Origin: JBDSTZ01 sp039927975 | GTDB lineage: Bacteria > Pseudomonadota > Gammaproteobacteria > Burkholderiales > Burkholderiaceae_D | Direction: 5' to 3' | Length of the DNA stretch: 14,151 nt | Assembly: GCA_039927975.1 (NCBI GenBank) | Contig: JBDSTZ010000569.1 | Coordinates: 1-14,151, forward strand | In this document: positions 1 to 7,324 of the stretch, in pieces | Layout of the letters: each line of letters starts with the position of its first letter | Position numbering within the stretch: position 1 is the first letter of the stretch | Position numbers and translations under genes: made by a program | Notes under the pieces: generated by a model | Told to the model about the DNA's origin: nothing | The model's database searches: none | The model's input: the letters and a program-made list of their open reading frames with translations, nothing else

Positions 1-1272
1 GATCTGGGCAAGAACATCCGCGCCGGCGCCCACTACACCACCTTCCTGGCCTACGATTTCGACGGCGACGGCAAGGCTGAAGTGATGATGAAGACCGCCG
101 ATGGCACCGTCGACGGCGCCGGCGTGACGATTGGTTCTGCCAGCGCCGACTACCGCAACAGCAGCGGCTACATCCTGTCCGGTCCCGAATTCCTGACCGT
201 GTTCAACGGGCTCACCGGCGCCGCCATGAAGACCGTCAATTACCTGCCGGCGCGCGGCACCGTGTCGTCGTGGGGCGACAGTTACGGCAACCGGGTCGAC
301 CGCTTCCTCGGCGGCGTCGCCAATCTCGACGGCGCCCAGCCGAGCGCGGTCTTCTCGCGCGGCTACTACACGCGCGCCGTGATCGCCGCCTGGGATTGGC
401 GCGGCGGCGTGCTGAGCAACCGCTGGGTATTCGACAGCAACAACGCCGGCAACAGCGCAGCCGCCGGCCAGGGCGCGCACTGGTTCTCGGTGGCCGACGT
501 CACCGGCGACGGCAAGGACGACATCATCTACGGCGCGGCGACCATCAACAGCAACGGCACCCTGCTCTACAGCACCGGCCTGTGCCACGGTGACGCCCTG
601 CACGTCGGCAAATTCAATCCCGCCATCTCGGGCCAGCAAGTGTTCATGGTGCACGAGGAACCCAACTGCTACGGCACCAAGGGCGTTGAAATGCACAACG
701 CCGCCACCGGCGCGACCCTGTGGTCGGCCAGCGGCGAAGGAGCCGACGTCGGCCGTGGCGTATGCATGGACATCGATCCAGCCTACGCCGGCGAGGAATG
801 CTGGGGCAGCCGGGGCGGCCTGCGCAGCGCCACCGGCGTGCAGATCGGCACCGTGCGGCCCAGCCACATGAACTTTGCCGTGTGGTGGGACGGCGACCTG
901 CTGCGCGAATCGCTCGACGGCACCGTCATCGACAAGTGGAATCCCGCCACGTCCAGCTTCAGCACCCTGGTCGACGGCGCGAGCTACGGCGCGGCCTCGA
1001 ACAACAGCACCAAGTCGACGCCCGTGATGTCGGCCGACCTGTTCGGCGACTGGCGCGAGGAAGTGGTGTGGCGCAAGTCCGACAACACGGCGCTGCTCAT
1101 TTTCAGCACCACCACCCCGACCTCGACCCGCTTGCCGACCCTGATGCACAACCCGCAGTACCGGGCCCAGGTGGCCGGGCAGAACGCCGCCTACAACCAG
1201 CCGCCGCACCCGAGCTTCTTCCTCGGCAATGGCATGGGCACCTTCACCCAGGAGCCGGTCCACACGCCTTGA
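1..1272 (+). CDS. Rhamnogalacturonan lyase, polysaccharide lyase family 11 (5' end missing), first tandem copy
   Basis: The frame is open from the first base of the window to a TGA at 1270-1272, giving 423 residues with no genuine start; the N-terminal part of the gene lies upstream. It aligns almost without gaps to the last two thirds of the complete copy downstream (about 80% identical by hand count). PL11 enzymes cleave the Rha-alpha-1,4-GalA bond of the RG-I backbone by beta-elimination and fold as a calcium-rich eight-bladed propeller. The calcium-type Asp loops are visible: DFDGDGKAE near the start, DVTGDGKDD in the middle, DIDPAYAGEE and DLFGDWREE towards the C-terminus. B. subtilis YesW and YesX are the characterised relatives; I cannot tell endo- from exo-lyase here. 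The C-terminus ends NQPPHPSFFLG...QEPVHTP, as in the second copy, so the 3' end is intact. Confidence 0.93.
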   Translation, partial: DLGKNIRAGAHYTTFLAYDFDGDGKAEVMMKTADGTVDGAGVTIGSASADYRNSSGYILSGPEFLTVFNGLTGAAMKTVNYLPARGTVSSWGDSYGNRVDRFLGGVANLDGAQPSAVFSRGYYTRAVIAAWDWRGGVLSNRWVFDSNNAGNSAAAGQGAHWFSVADVTGDGKDDIIYGAATINSNGTLLYSTGLCHGDALHVGKFNPAISGQQVFMVHEEPNCYGTKGVEMHNAATGATLWSASGEGADVGRGVCMDIDPAYAGEECWGSRGGLRSATGVQIGTVRPSHMNFAVWWDGDLLRESLDGTVIDKWNPATSSFSTLVDGASYGAASNNSTKSTPVMSADLFGDWREEVVWRKSDNTALLIFSTTTPTSTRLPTLMHNPQYRAQVAGQNAAYNQPPHPSFFLGNGMGTFTQEPVHTP

Positions 1273-1297
1273 TACAGCACGCGGCAAGCAGTGCACC

Positions 1298-1316
1298 CGG
1301 CGGGCGCGTCCCGCCG
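1298..1316 (+). terminator. Possible hairpin terminator after the first PL11 gene
   Basis: A perfect 7-bp stem CGGCGGG/CCCGCCG with a 5-base loop begins 25 bases after the stop codon. No T-run follows, so it is at best a weak intrinsic terminator or a 3'-end-protecting hairpin. In DNA this GC-rich it could also be chance. Confidence 0.3.
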
Positions 1317-1390
1317 CCGGGCGCCTTCGTTGCCCTGCCGATTCGAGTGTATCCACTTGCCAAGGCCGGTGGATTTCCTCGGCCAACAGC

Positions 1391-1520
1391 GAAATAATCA
1401 TCATCTTGACTATTGTTCGCGCGTCAAACTAACTCGTAACCTTGTTTCTTAAACCATGCTTAAATAGTCATACAGACCGCCAACCATGAGCGGCACCAGA
1501 CCATAAAAAAAGCACAGTCA
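1391..1520 (+). promoter_or_regulatory. AT-rich promoter-like patch ahead of the small ORF and second PL11 gene
   Basis: This patch is conspicuously AT-rich against very GC-rich flanks, as expected of a promoter region. It holds TTGACT at 1406-1411, a textbook -35 sequence, but no convincing -10 at 16-18 bp (the best is TAACTC at 1430). TTGAC at 1406-1410 and GTCAA at 1423-1427 form an inverted repeat with a 12-base spacer that could be an operator. The patch ends just before the AGGAGA ribosome-binding site of the 37-codon ORF. The exact transcription start cannot be assigned by eye. Confidence 0.3.
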
Positions 1521-1529
1521 GGAGACAAG

Positions 1530-1643
1530 ATGCGCCAACTGTTCGTTGTCACGCCACATACCGCCCTACCCCAGCCGCCGTCGCATGCGGCCTGTCCCTT
1601 GTCCATCCCGCACCGCGCGCGCGCACTGCGTCCAGCCTCGTAG
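1530..1643 (+). CDS. Small ORF with strong Shine-Dalgarno; leader peptide or relic of a lost gene start
   Basis: AGGAGA at 1520-1525 sits four bases before an ATG at 1530-1532, the best ribosome-binding site in the window. The frame runs 37 codons to TAG at 1641-1643. The peptide starts MRQLFVVTPHTALPQPPSHA and is rich in Pro, Ala, His and Arg. It has no signal peptide, no domain I recognise and no run of one amino acid such as classical attenuation leaders carry. It lies 356 bp ahead of the second PL11 gene, which is in another frame. Three readings are possible: a translated leader controlling the lyase downstream, the surviving start of a gene whose body was lost when the PL11 genes were rearranged, or a chance ORF behind a good ribosome site. 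I cannot decide between them. Confidence 0.3.
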   Translation: MRQLFVVTPHTALPQPPSHAACPLSIPHRARALRPAS

Positions 1644-1999
1644 GGCCGCGCCGGCACGGCGTCAACGCCGCGCTTGAATCGTTCCCGTGATTCGCCCGTT
1701 TTGCCGGCGCCCCCTCGCCCGGCTGGACAACTGCGCGCCGCGTGAATCGTTCAGGTGTGGCCCATCCGTGCCGGCACAGCCGAAGCTTTCACTGCCAATC
1801 CCCCGCGCGGACGACTGCGCGGCGTGCCGCCAGCGGCGCACGGACAGGCGGTGGCAGCGCGCGGGACCGGGCCGGCAACTGCCCGCCCCGGTCCCGCGCG
1901 CAAGGCGCGGCATGCCAGCGGCATGGCCGGCCAATCGCGAACGGCGCCCAGTGCGCGCGGTTCTCCGTTTTAACTACGTTTCAACCAACTGGTGAATCC
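1644..1999 (+). other. Non-coding, inverted-repeat-rich leader of the second PL11 gene
   Basis: These bases are GC-rich and I see no credible gene in them. The PL11 frame is open back to 1742, but the extra 86 residues are Arg/Ala/Pro-rich with no domain character and would bury the signal peptide, so I treat them as untranslated. The region holds several short palindromes (1657-1670, 1911-1925), one very strong hairpin (listed separately) and an imperfect direct repeat whose core GAATCGTTC occurs at 1676-1684 and 1744-1752. Confidence 0.5.
1857..1901 (+). repeat. Strong GC-rich hairpin in the PL11 leader
   Basis: Arms 1857-1870 and 1888-1901 are perfectly complementary over 14 bp. The stem continues by one G-C pair, a C-C mismatch and three further pairs towards a short loop around 1876-1882. 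No T-run follows on either strand, so it is not a normal intrinsic terminator. It ends 98 bases before the PL11 start codon. It could be a transcript-stabilising element, part of an attenuator or an extragenic palindrome. Confidence 0.6.
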
Positions 2000-3850
2000 A
2001 TGACTCCTGTGAAAGCTACCGTTTCATCCATCCTCGCCCTGCTGCTCGCCTGCGCGGGCAGCGCGGGCGCCGTCGTCACTTCGCCCGGCAAGCAGATTGA
2101 AAAACTCAACCGCGGCGTGGTGGCGATCAACACGCCCTCCGGCCCCTTCCTCAGCTGGCGCGCGCTGGCCACCGACGCCGCCGGCATGACCTTCCACGTC
2201 TACCGCAACGGCGTCAAGATCACCACCACCTCGATCAACGCCACCAACTTCACCGACACCGGCGGCAACGCCTCGAGCAGCTACCTGGTGCGCCCGGTGG
2301 TGGGCGGCATCGAGCAGGCGGTCGCCAGCGCCGGCGCCACCTGGAACGCGCCGTACAAAACGGTGCCGGTGCAAAAGCCGGCCGGCGGCGTCACGCCCGA
2401 CGGCGTGGCCTACACGTACGAGATCAACGACGGCGCGCCGGCCGACCTCGACGGCGACGGCACCTACGAAATGGTCATCAAGTGGCAGCCGACCAACTCG
2501 AAGGACAACTCGCTGTCCGGCTACACCGGCAACACCTACATCGACGCCTACAAGCTCGACGGCACTCGCCTGTGGCGCATCGACCTGGGCCGGAACATCC
2601 GCGCCGGCGCCCACTACACCACCTTCCTGGCCTACGATTTCGACGGCGACGGCAAGGCCGAAGTGATGATGAAGACCGCCGACGGCACCGTCGACGGCAC
2701 CGGCGTGACGATCGGCTCAAGCACCGCCGACTACCGCTCCAGCAGCGGCTACATCCTGTCCGGCCCCGAATTTCTGACCGTGTTCAACGGCCAGACCGGC
2801 GCCGCCATGAAGACCACCAACTACCTGCCGGCGCGCGGCTCGGTGTCGTCGTGGGGCGACAGTTACGGCAACCGGGTCGACCGCTTCCTCGGCGGCGTGG
2901 CCAACCTCGACGGCGCGCGGCCGAGCGCGGTGTTCTCGCGCGGCTACTACACGCGCGCCGTGATCGCGGCCTGGGATTGGCGCGACGGCGTGCTGAGCAG
3001 CCGCTGGGTGTTCGATAGCAACGTTGCCGGCGGCGCCGCCAAGGGCCAGGGCTCGCACTGGTTCTCGGTCGCCGACGTCAACAACGACGGCAAGGACGAC
3101 ATCATCTACGGCGCCGCCACCATCAAGAGCGACGGCACCCTGCTCTACAGCACCAATCTGTGCCACGGCGACGCCCTGCACGTCGGTAAATTCAATCCGA
3201 ACCTGCCCGGCCAGCAGGTCTACATGGTGCACGAGGAGCCGGCCTGCTACGGCACCAAGGGCGTCGAGATGCACGACGCGGCGACCGGCGCGATCCTGTG
3301 GGCGGCCAGTGGCGAAGGCGCCGACGTCGGGCGCGGCGTGTGCATCGACATCGATCCGGCCTATCCTGGCGAGGAATGCTGGGGCAGCCGTGGCGGCCTG
3401 CGCAGCGCCACCGGCGTGCAGATCAGCACCTCCAAGCCGAGCCCGACCAACTTCGCGGTCTGGTGGGATGGCGACGTGGGGCGCGAAACGCTCGACAACG
3501 TGACGATCGGCAAATGGGTGCCATCGACCTTCAAGCTGACCACGCTGGTCGACGGCTCGACGTTTGGTGCGATGTCGAACAACACCACCAAGGCCACGCC
3601 GGTGCTGTCGGCCGACCTGTTCGGCGACTGGCGCGAGGAAGTCGTGTGGCGCAACAGCAGCAACGACGCGCTGCTGATCGTCAGCACCACCACGCCGACC
3701 AGCTATCGGATCAACACGCTGATGCATAATCCGCAGTACCGCTCGCAGGTGGCGGGCCAGAACGCGGCGTACAACCAGCCGCCGCATCCGAGCTTCTTCC
3801 TCGGCTATGGCGCGACCAGCTTCCCGCAGGAGACGGTGCATACGCCGTGA
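2000..3850 (+). CDS. Rhamnogalacturonan lyase, polysaccharide lyase family 11, second tandem copy (complete)
   Basis: This 616-residue secreted lyase cuts the RG-I backbone by beta-elimination, leaving 4,5-unsaturated GalA at the new non-reducing end. I chose the ATG at 2000 because it begins a Sec signal peptide (MTPVKATVSSILALLLACAG..., likely cleaved after SAGA, residue 24) and has GGTGA four bases upstream. The length matches YesW/YesX of B. subtilis (about 610-620). After a short beta-sandwich-like N-terminal part (roughly 25-120), Asp/Glu calcium loops mark the propeller: DLDGDGTYE at 149-157, DFDGDGKAE at 213-221, DVNNDGKDD at 359-367 and DLFGDWREE from 539. Other conserved family stretches include SSWGDSYGNRVDRFLGGVA and NPQYRSQVAGQNAAYNQPPHPSFFLG. 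A strong intrinsic terminator follows, so it appears to be a single-gene unit or the last gene of one. YesW-type endolyase is the more likely activity because it is secreted. Confidence 0.95.
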   Translation: MTPVKATVSSILALLLACAGSAGAVVTSPGKQIEKLNRGVVAINTPSGPFLSWRALATDAAGMTFHVYRNGVKITTTSINATNFTDTGGNASSSYLVRPVVGGIEQAVASAGATWNAPYKTVPVQKPAGGVTPDGVAYTYEINDGAPADLDGDGTYEMVIKWQPTNSKDNSLSGYTGNTYIDAYKLDGTRLWRIDLGRNIRAGAHYTTFLAYDFDGDGKAEVMMKTADGTVDGTGVTIGSSTADYRSSSGYILSGPEFLTVFNGQTGAAMKTTNYLPARGSVSSWGDSYGNRVDRFLGGVANLDGARPSAVFSRGYYTRAVIAAWDWRDGVLSSRWVFDSNVAGGAAKGQGSHWFSVADVNNDGKDDIIYGAATIKSDGTLLYSTNLCHGDALHVGKFNPNLPGQQVYMVHEEPACYGTKGVEMHDAATGAILWAASGEGADVGRGVCIDIDPAYPGEECWGSRGGLRSATGVQISTSKPSPTNFAVWWDGDVGRETLDNVTIGKWVPSTFKLTTLVDGSTFGAMSNNTTKATPVLSADLFGDWREEVVWRNSSNDALLIVSTTTPTSYRINTLMHNPQYRSQVAGQNAAYNQPPHPSFFLGYGATSFPQETVHTP

Positions 3851-3868
3851 TCACCAGCGGTTGATGTG

Positions 3869-3899
3869 AAAACGGCAGGGAGCGATCCCTGCCGTTTTT
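3869..3899. terminator. Bidirectional intrinsic terminator between PL11 and DUF1501
   Basis: A perfect 13-bp stem AAAACGGCAGGGA / TCCCTGCCGTTTT closes on a GCGA (GNRA) tetraloop at 3882-3885, with a T-run on the plus strand and the matching A-run (T-run on the minus strand) before it. It starts 18 bases after the PL11 stop and can also serve the converging DUF1501 gene, which ends at 4054. Nothing further is apparent in 3900-4053. Confidence 0.92.
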
Positions 3900-4053
3900 A
3901 ATTCAAGACGCCGGAGAATCGAGCGCGCCCAAATAAATGTCGCCGCGTTTCATATCAGTTCGCCCCCCACGGCGGGCGTATCGCCCCATTCGCGCTCTTC
4001 ATCCGGTTGCGCTTTAGAATAATCCGACGCGTGCGCCCGTTTTGAACGAGAAT

Positions 4054-5238
4054 TTAAATCAATCCTATATTGTTCGGCTTCACCCCGGAAAACACCGTAT
4101 CGAGCTGAGCGGGACTCAAGCCATACATACCGGCGAACAAGCTGCCAAACACCGCCCGGTATTCATTGATCACCGGATAATCGCGATTCTGGAACAGGTT
4201 TTTCTGCGTCACCTGCACCTGTTCGCCGAGCACCTTGCCGCCCTTGACCTTGCCGCCCAGGACCCAGAACACCGAGCCGTGTCCGTGATCGGTGCCGCGA
4301 TTGCCGTTTTCGCGGAAGGTGCGGCCGAATTCGCTCACCACCACGACCACGGTGTTGTTCCAGTCCTTGCCCATCTCGTCGGCGTAGGCGGCCAGGCCGC
4401 GCCCCAGCTCGTCGAAACGTCCGGCCAGGTAGCCGGTGGCGGCGCCCTGCGCGACGTGGGTGTCCCAACCGCCGACGTCGACAAAGCCGATCGCATATTT
4501 ATCGCGCATCATGCGGGCGATGCGGCGCGATTCGAGTTCGAAACCCTTGGCCGACAGCGCGTTGCGGCTGGCCGCGTCCATTTCCACCGACATCTGGCGC
4601 GCCACGTCGTCGCGCACCGCGAAGCCGCCGGTCACCTGCTTTTCCAGCGAAGTGTCCTTGTACATGGCGGCGATGATATTGCTCTGGCGGTCGTCCACGG
4701 CCGGCTTGGCCAGCGTGCGCAGCGCCATGTTGGGCACCTGCATGTCGCCTTGCATAATGAACGGCAACTGGCTGGTGAAAGCCACCGGCGCGGCGCCGCT
4801 GACGGTGCTCGCCAAGCGGTTCAGGAAGCCGGAGCGGTAGTTTTTGGTGCCCGTGGTGTTTTGCCCCAGCTCGATATTGTCCTGGGTTTCAAAATGGCTG
4901 CGCGAAATATCCTCGGTGCCGGCGAAGGGCACGAAGGCCGCCTGACCATTCTTGAACAGCGGATAGATGCTCTCGCGCAGGGCCGGATGCAGGCCCCAGT
5001 CGGTATCGAGCGCGATCGCCGAATTGAGGTCGTTGCTCGGACGCGGCACCGCGATATTGGCGCGCGAATCGTAATAGAACTGGCTGCTGACCGGCACCAG
5101 CAGATTGGCAGCGTCGTAGCCGCCGCGCAGGAACACCACCAGCAGGCGCGGCTGGCTGGCCGGCGCGCTCCACAAGGCGCCGCTGCTGGTCATCAAGGGA
5201 AGCGCGCCGAGCGCGTTGAGGAGTGTGCGGCGTTTCAT
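4054..5238 (-). CDS. DUF1501 family protein, exported, alkaline-phosphatase-like fold
   Basis: This 394-residue protein belongs to PF07394 (DUF1501), which sits with the alkaline phosphatase/sulfatase superfamily; no reaction is established for it. It starts MKRRTLLNALGALPL, a twin-arginine-like or Sec-like export signal ending near residue 26. Signature stretches are LVVFLRGGYDAANL (33-46), DVGGWDTH (254-261), SEFGRTF (302-308) and GTDHGHG (315-321). The Asp/His residues of the last three suit a metal site. Its start lies 21 bases after the stop of the DUF1800 gene, so the two are cotranscribed. DUF1501 and DUF1800 are commonly neighbours in bacteria. Placement between PL11 and CE12 genes suggests, but does not show, a part in handling pectin or in cell-surface assembly. 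AGGA upstream at moderate spacing supports the ATG at 5238. Confidence 0.93.
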   Translation of the reverse strand: MKRRTLLNALGALPLMTSSGALWSAPASQPRLLVVFLRGGYDAANLLVPVSSQFYYDSRANIAVPRPSNDLNSAIALDTDWGLHPALRESIYPLFKNGQAAFVPFAGTEDISRSHFETQDNIELGQNTTGTKNYRSGFLNRLASTVSGAAPVAFTSQLPFIMQGDMQVPNMALRTLAKPAVDDRQSNIIAAMYKDTSLEKQVTGGFAVRDDVARQMSVEMDAASRNALSAKGFELESRRIARMMRDKYAIGFVDVGGWDTHVAQGAATGYLAGRFDELGRGLAAYADEMGKDWNNTVVVVVSEFGRTFRENGNRGTDHGHGSVFWVLGGKVKGGKVLGEQVQVTQKNLFQNRDYPVINEYRAVFGSLFAGMYGLSPAQLDTVFSGVKPNNIGLI

Positions 5239-5259
5239 GGCGATATCCTGTCGAGGCGA

Positions 5260-6795
5260 TTAACGATGCATCATTTCCGGCGACGCCAGCAGGAAGGTGT
5301 TCCATTCCTGCGGCGAGGTGGACTGGTCGAGCGCCTGCCGCGTCGCCGGACTCAGGCTCGACTGCAGGGACTGGAAATACAGCGCGTTGGTCAGCAAGGG
5401 AAACGCCGGCCGCTCCTGCGGCTGCGGCCCCTCCGACTTGAACAGGCCGGCGCTGCCCTGCCCGATCGCCTTGGCGATTTCAAAGCGCGTCGTCATCTGG
5501 CCCGGGCTGGCCCAGCCGGAAGCGACCAGCGGATAGCCGTCCGGCGTCTGGCGGCCGTACAGCGGCTCGCCCATGCGGTTGAGCCAGTTCATCATCGGAC
5601 CGCTGTTGAGGATCACCTTGTCGTCGTAGGCCAGGCGTACCGCCGAGACCACGTAATGCATCGGGTCCTTGAACTTGGCGCCGAGCGAGGCGGAAAATAC
5701 GGGCGCGCCGAACAGGGTGCGCAAGGTGGCGGCGATGTCGCCGTCGGTGGCGAGGAACTGGGCTGCCATGCGCTCGACCAGCGCGGCCGGCGGCTCGTCG
5801 GCGACAAAGTACATGGCGATGCGGCGGCTGACGAATTTCGCCGTCGCCGGGCTGCGGCTGAGCAAGTCGATCGCCTCGTCGAGTTCGGCCAGGCCGCGCC
5901 CGGCGATCTTGTGGCCGAGGAACTGTTTGTCGCCGAAATCATGGCGCTGCGGATTAAATTCAAACAAGCCCTGGCGCACGTACTGGGCTTGCTGGGTTGC
6001 GTTCAGCTTGGGCGCCGGGTTGCCGATGTTCACACCCACGCCGGTGAGGATGCGCGCCAGTTCCTGGACGTCGGCCTGGCTGTAGCCGCCGTCGACGCCG
6101 AGCGTGTGCAGCTCCATCAATTCGCGCGCGTAATTCTCGTTGATGCGCTTGGACGCGTTCTGCTCGTTGTCGAGGTAGCGGATCATGGCCGGGTGGCGCG
6201 CGGTGGCGGCCACCAGGTCGCGGAACTTGCCGAGCGCGTGGTCGCGGATCGCGTGCTCCTCGTAATCGCCGACCATGGCGCGGATGTCGCTCTTGCCCGA
6301 ATGGATGCTGAAATGGTTCATCCAGAACCAGGTCATATGTTCCTGCAACTGATTGCGCGAATACAGGTCGCGCAGCAGCGAGCGGGTGGCGGCCTCTCGC
6401 GCCAGGCGCGTCAGTTCGTTCTGGTAAGCCTGCTGGGCAGCCTTCTTGGCCTCGTCGTCGGCGGTGGCGTCGGCTGTCTTACGGCGCTGATTCATGTCGA
6501 CCACCAAGGCGTCGAGCGGACGCTGGCTGATCGTCATGGCGGCGATCTGGGCCTCGGCGGCGGCGGGCAGCGGCGCCGGCTGCGGTTTGAGCTGGGCGTC
6601 GAGATAGGCGTTCCAGCCAAGCGCCTGCATCTGTTGCACCGAGGCGGGACTGACGCCCCAACTGACCCGGTTAAGCAAGTTGACAGCGGCGGGCGAAGGC
6701 TTGCCGGCCTCGGTGGCGGCGGGGCCGGTCGCGGCGCAACCGCCGAGCGCGAGCGAGAGCAATACGGCTGGGCTTACAAGAGAGTGGATACGCAT
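5260..6795 (-). CDS. DUF1800 family lipoprotein
   Basis: This 511-residue protein belongs to PF08811 (DUF1800), whose function is unknown. A lipoprotein signal peptide runs MRIHSLVSPAVLLSLALGGC, with the lipid-bearing Cys at residue 20, so the mature protein should be membrane-anchored and face the periplasm or cell surface. The family core is clear: LLNRVSWGVSP near the mature N-terminus, the QEHMTWFWMNHFS stretch, and NENYARELMELHTLGVDGGY, the most conserved part of DUF1800. It is followed after 21 bp by DUF1501, the usual partner. A Lys/Ala/Asp-rich insert (around KTADATADDEAKKAAQQAY) looks helical. No clear Shine-Dalgarno precedes the ATG at 6795, but the signal peptide begins exactly there. 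The long antisense frame across this gene is an artefact of GC-rich codons. Confidence 0.93.
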   Translation of the reverse strand: MRIHSLVSPAVLLSLALGGCAATGPAATEAGKPSPAAVNLLNRVSWGVSPASVQQMQALGWNAYLDAQLKPQPAPLPAAAEAQIAAMTISQRPLDALVVDMNQRRKTADATADDEAKKAAQQAYQNELTRLAREAATRSLLRDLYSRNQLQEHMTWFWMNHFSIHSGKSDIRAMVGDYEEHAIRDHALGKFRDLVAATARHPAMIRYLDNEQNASKRINENYARELMELHTLGVDGGYSQADVQELARILTGVGVNIGNPAPKLNATQQAQYVRQGLFEFNPQRHDFGDKQFLGHKIAGRGLAELDEAIDLLSRSPATAKFVSRRIAMYFVADEPPAALVERMAAQFLATDGDIAATLRTLFGAPVFSASLGAKFKDPMHYVVSAVRLAYDDKVILNSGPMMNWLNRMGEPLYGRQTPDGYPLVASGWASPGQMTTRFEIAKAIGQGSAGLFKSEGPQPQERPAFPLLTNALYFQSLQSSLSPATRQALDQSTSPQEWNTFLLASPEMMHR

Positions 6796-6916
6796 GTCCG
6801 GGCGGTGCTTCCGTTGGTCAAGTCAGCGGGCGGGCAAGCGTGCCCATCCGTTGCAATATACCCCGGTCGCCGACGCGAATCCATGCCGGGACATTCCGCG
6901 CGGTCAGTAATTTTGA

Positions 6917-6944
6917 AACATATTGTAAATCCGGCAAACGTCAA
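6917..6944 (-). promoter_or_regulatory. Putative sigma-70 promoter for DUF1800-DUF1501
   Basis: Reading the minus strand, TTGACG (6944-6939) is followed after 16 bases by TATGTT (6922-6917) inside an AT-rich pocket of otherwise GC-rich DNA. It would give an untranslated leader of about 110 bases before the ATG at 6795. Confidence 0.35.
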
Positions 6945-7108
6945 TACGCCAACGGCATGCAGCAACTGCATGGGGGGCAGATCCGACTTTCGGTCACGGG
7001 CTCGGCCATTTCCGCTTTGCCTGCTTGCGGCGAGATTAAGCGCCGATTTACCGCCGCCAACTCCAAAAACACCCTTGCCGCCGAGGCCGTGTCCACTTGT
7101 CGGACTGA

Positions 7109-7159
7109 CCCCCAGCCTTGTTTGCCCCCAGCCTTGTTTGTGCTCCCCAGCCTTGTTTG
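7109..7159 (+). repeat. Three near-identical direct repeats upstream of the CE12 operon
   Basis: The 16-mer CCCCCAGCCTTGTTTG occurs at 7109-7124 and immediately again at 7125-7140. A third copy lacking one C lies at 7145-7159 after a four-base spacer. The array ends about 165 bp before the start codon of the acetylesterase gene and just before an A-rich stretch. It could be a cluster of regulator-binding sites or a short tandem duplication. Confidence 0.85.
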
Positions 7160-7324
7160 TTAAAAAAGATATCGGTGGCGAGAAAAAAATTATGGCGCCG
7201 GGCGGACCGGCATGGCGGTATCAGGCGTAACCATATGGACATTGGGAAAGTAACCAGTCATGATTCCATCCCAGCAAAGATCGCTCCGTTCTGAACAACA
7301 ATGCCAACGTCAGGAATCCGTTTA

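Larger units (their letters stand above)
6796..7324. other. Divergent intergenic region between DUF1800 and the CE12 operon
   Basis: These 529 bases separate two outward-reading units and should hold both promoters and any shared control sites. I find no gene here; short open frames in it have no ribosome site or domain character. The visible content is the putative minus-strand promoter at 6917-6944, the triple direct repeat at 7109-7159, and A-rich runs at 7161-7190. I could not place a convincing plus-strand -35/-10 pair. Confidence 0.5.

Noticed and set aside
1742..1999. 86-codon upstream extension of the second PL11 gene
   Set aside because: The residues are Arg/Ala/Pro-rich without domain character and would place the obvious signal peptide in the protein interior. 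The ATG at 2000 fits the family length.
4042..7230. 1062-codon plus-strand open frame antisense to DUF1501 and DUF1800
   Set aside because: It lies opposite two clearly recognisable minus-strand genes, is His/Arg/Ala/Val-rich with no domain pattern, and reflects the lack of stops opposite G/C-ending codons.
7227..7256. Heptamer GTAACCA repeated at 23-bp spacing ahead of the acetylesterase gene
   Set aside because: Two seven-base copies in about 500 bp of intergenic DNA are compatible with chance, and nothing else supports a binding site.
7301..7324. Upstream ATG of the acetylesterase frame
   Set aside because: No Shine-Dalgarno precedes it, whereas AGGA at 7312-7315 is well placed for the ATG at 7325, where the signal peptide begins.
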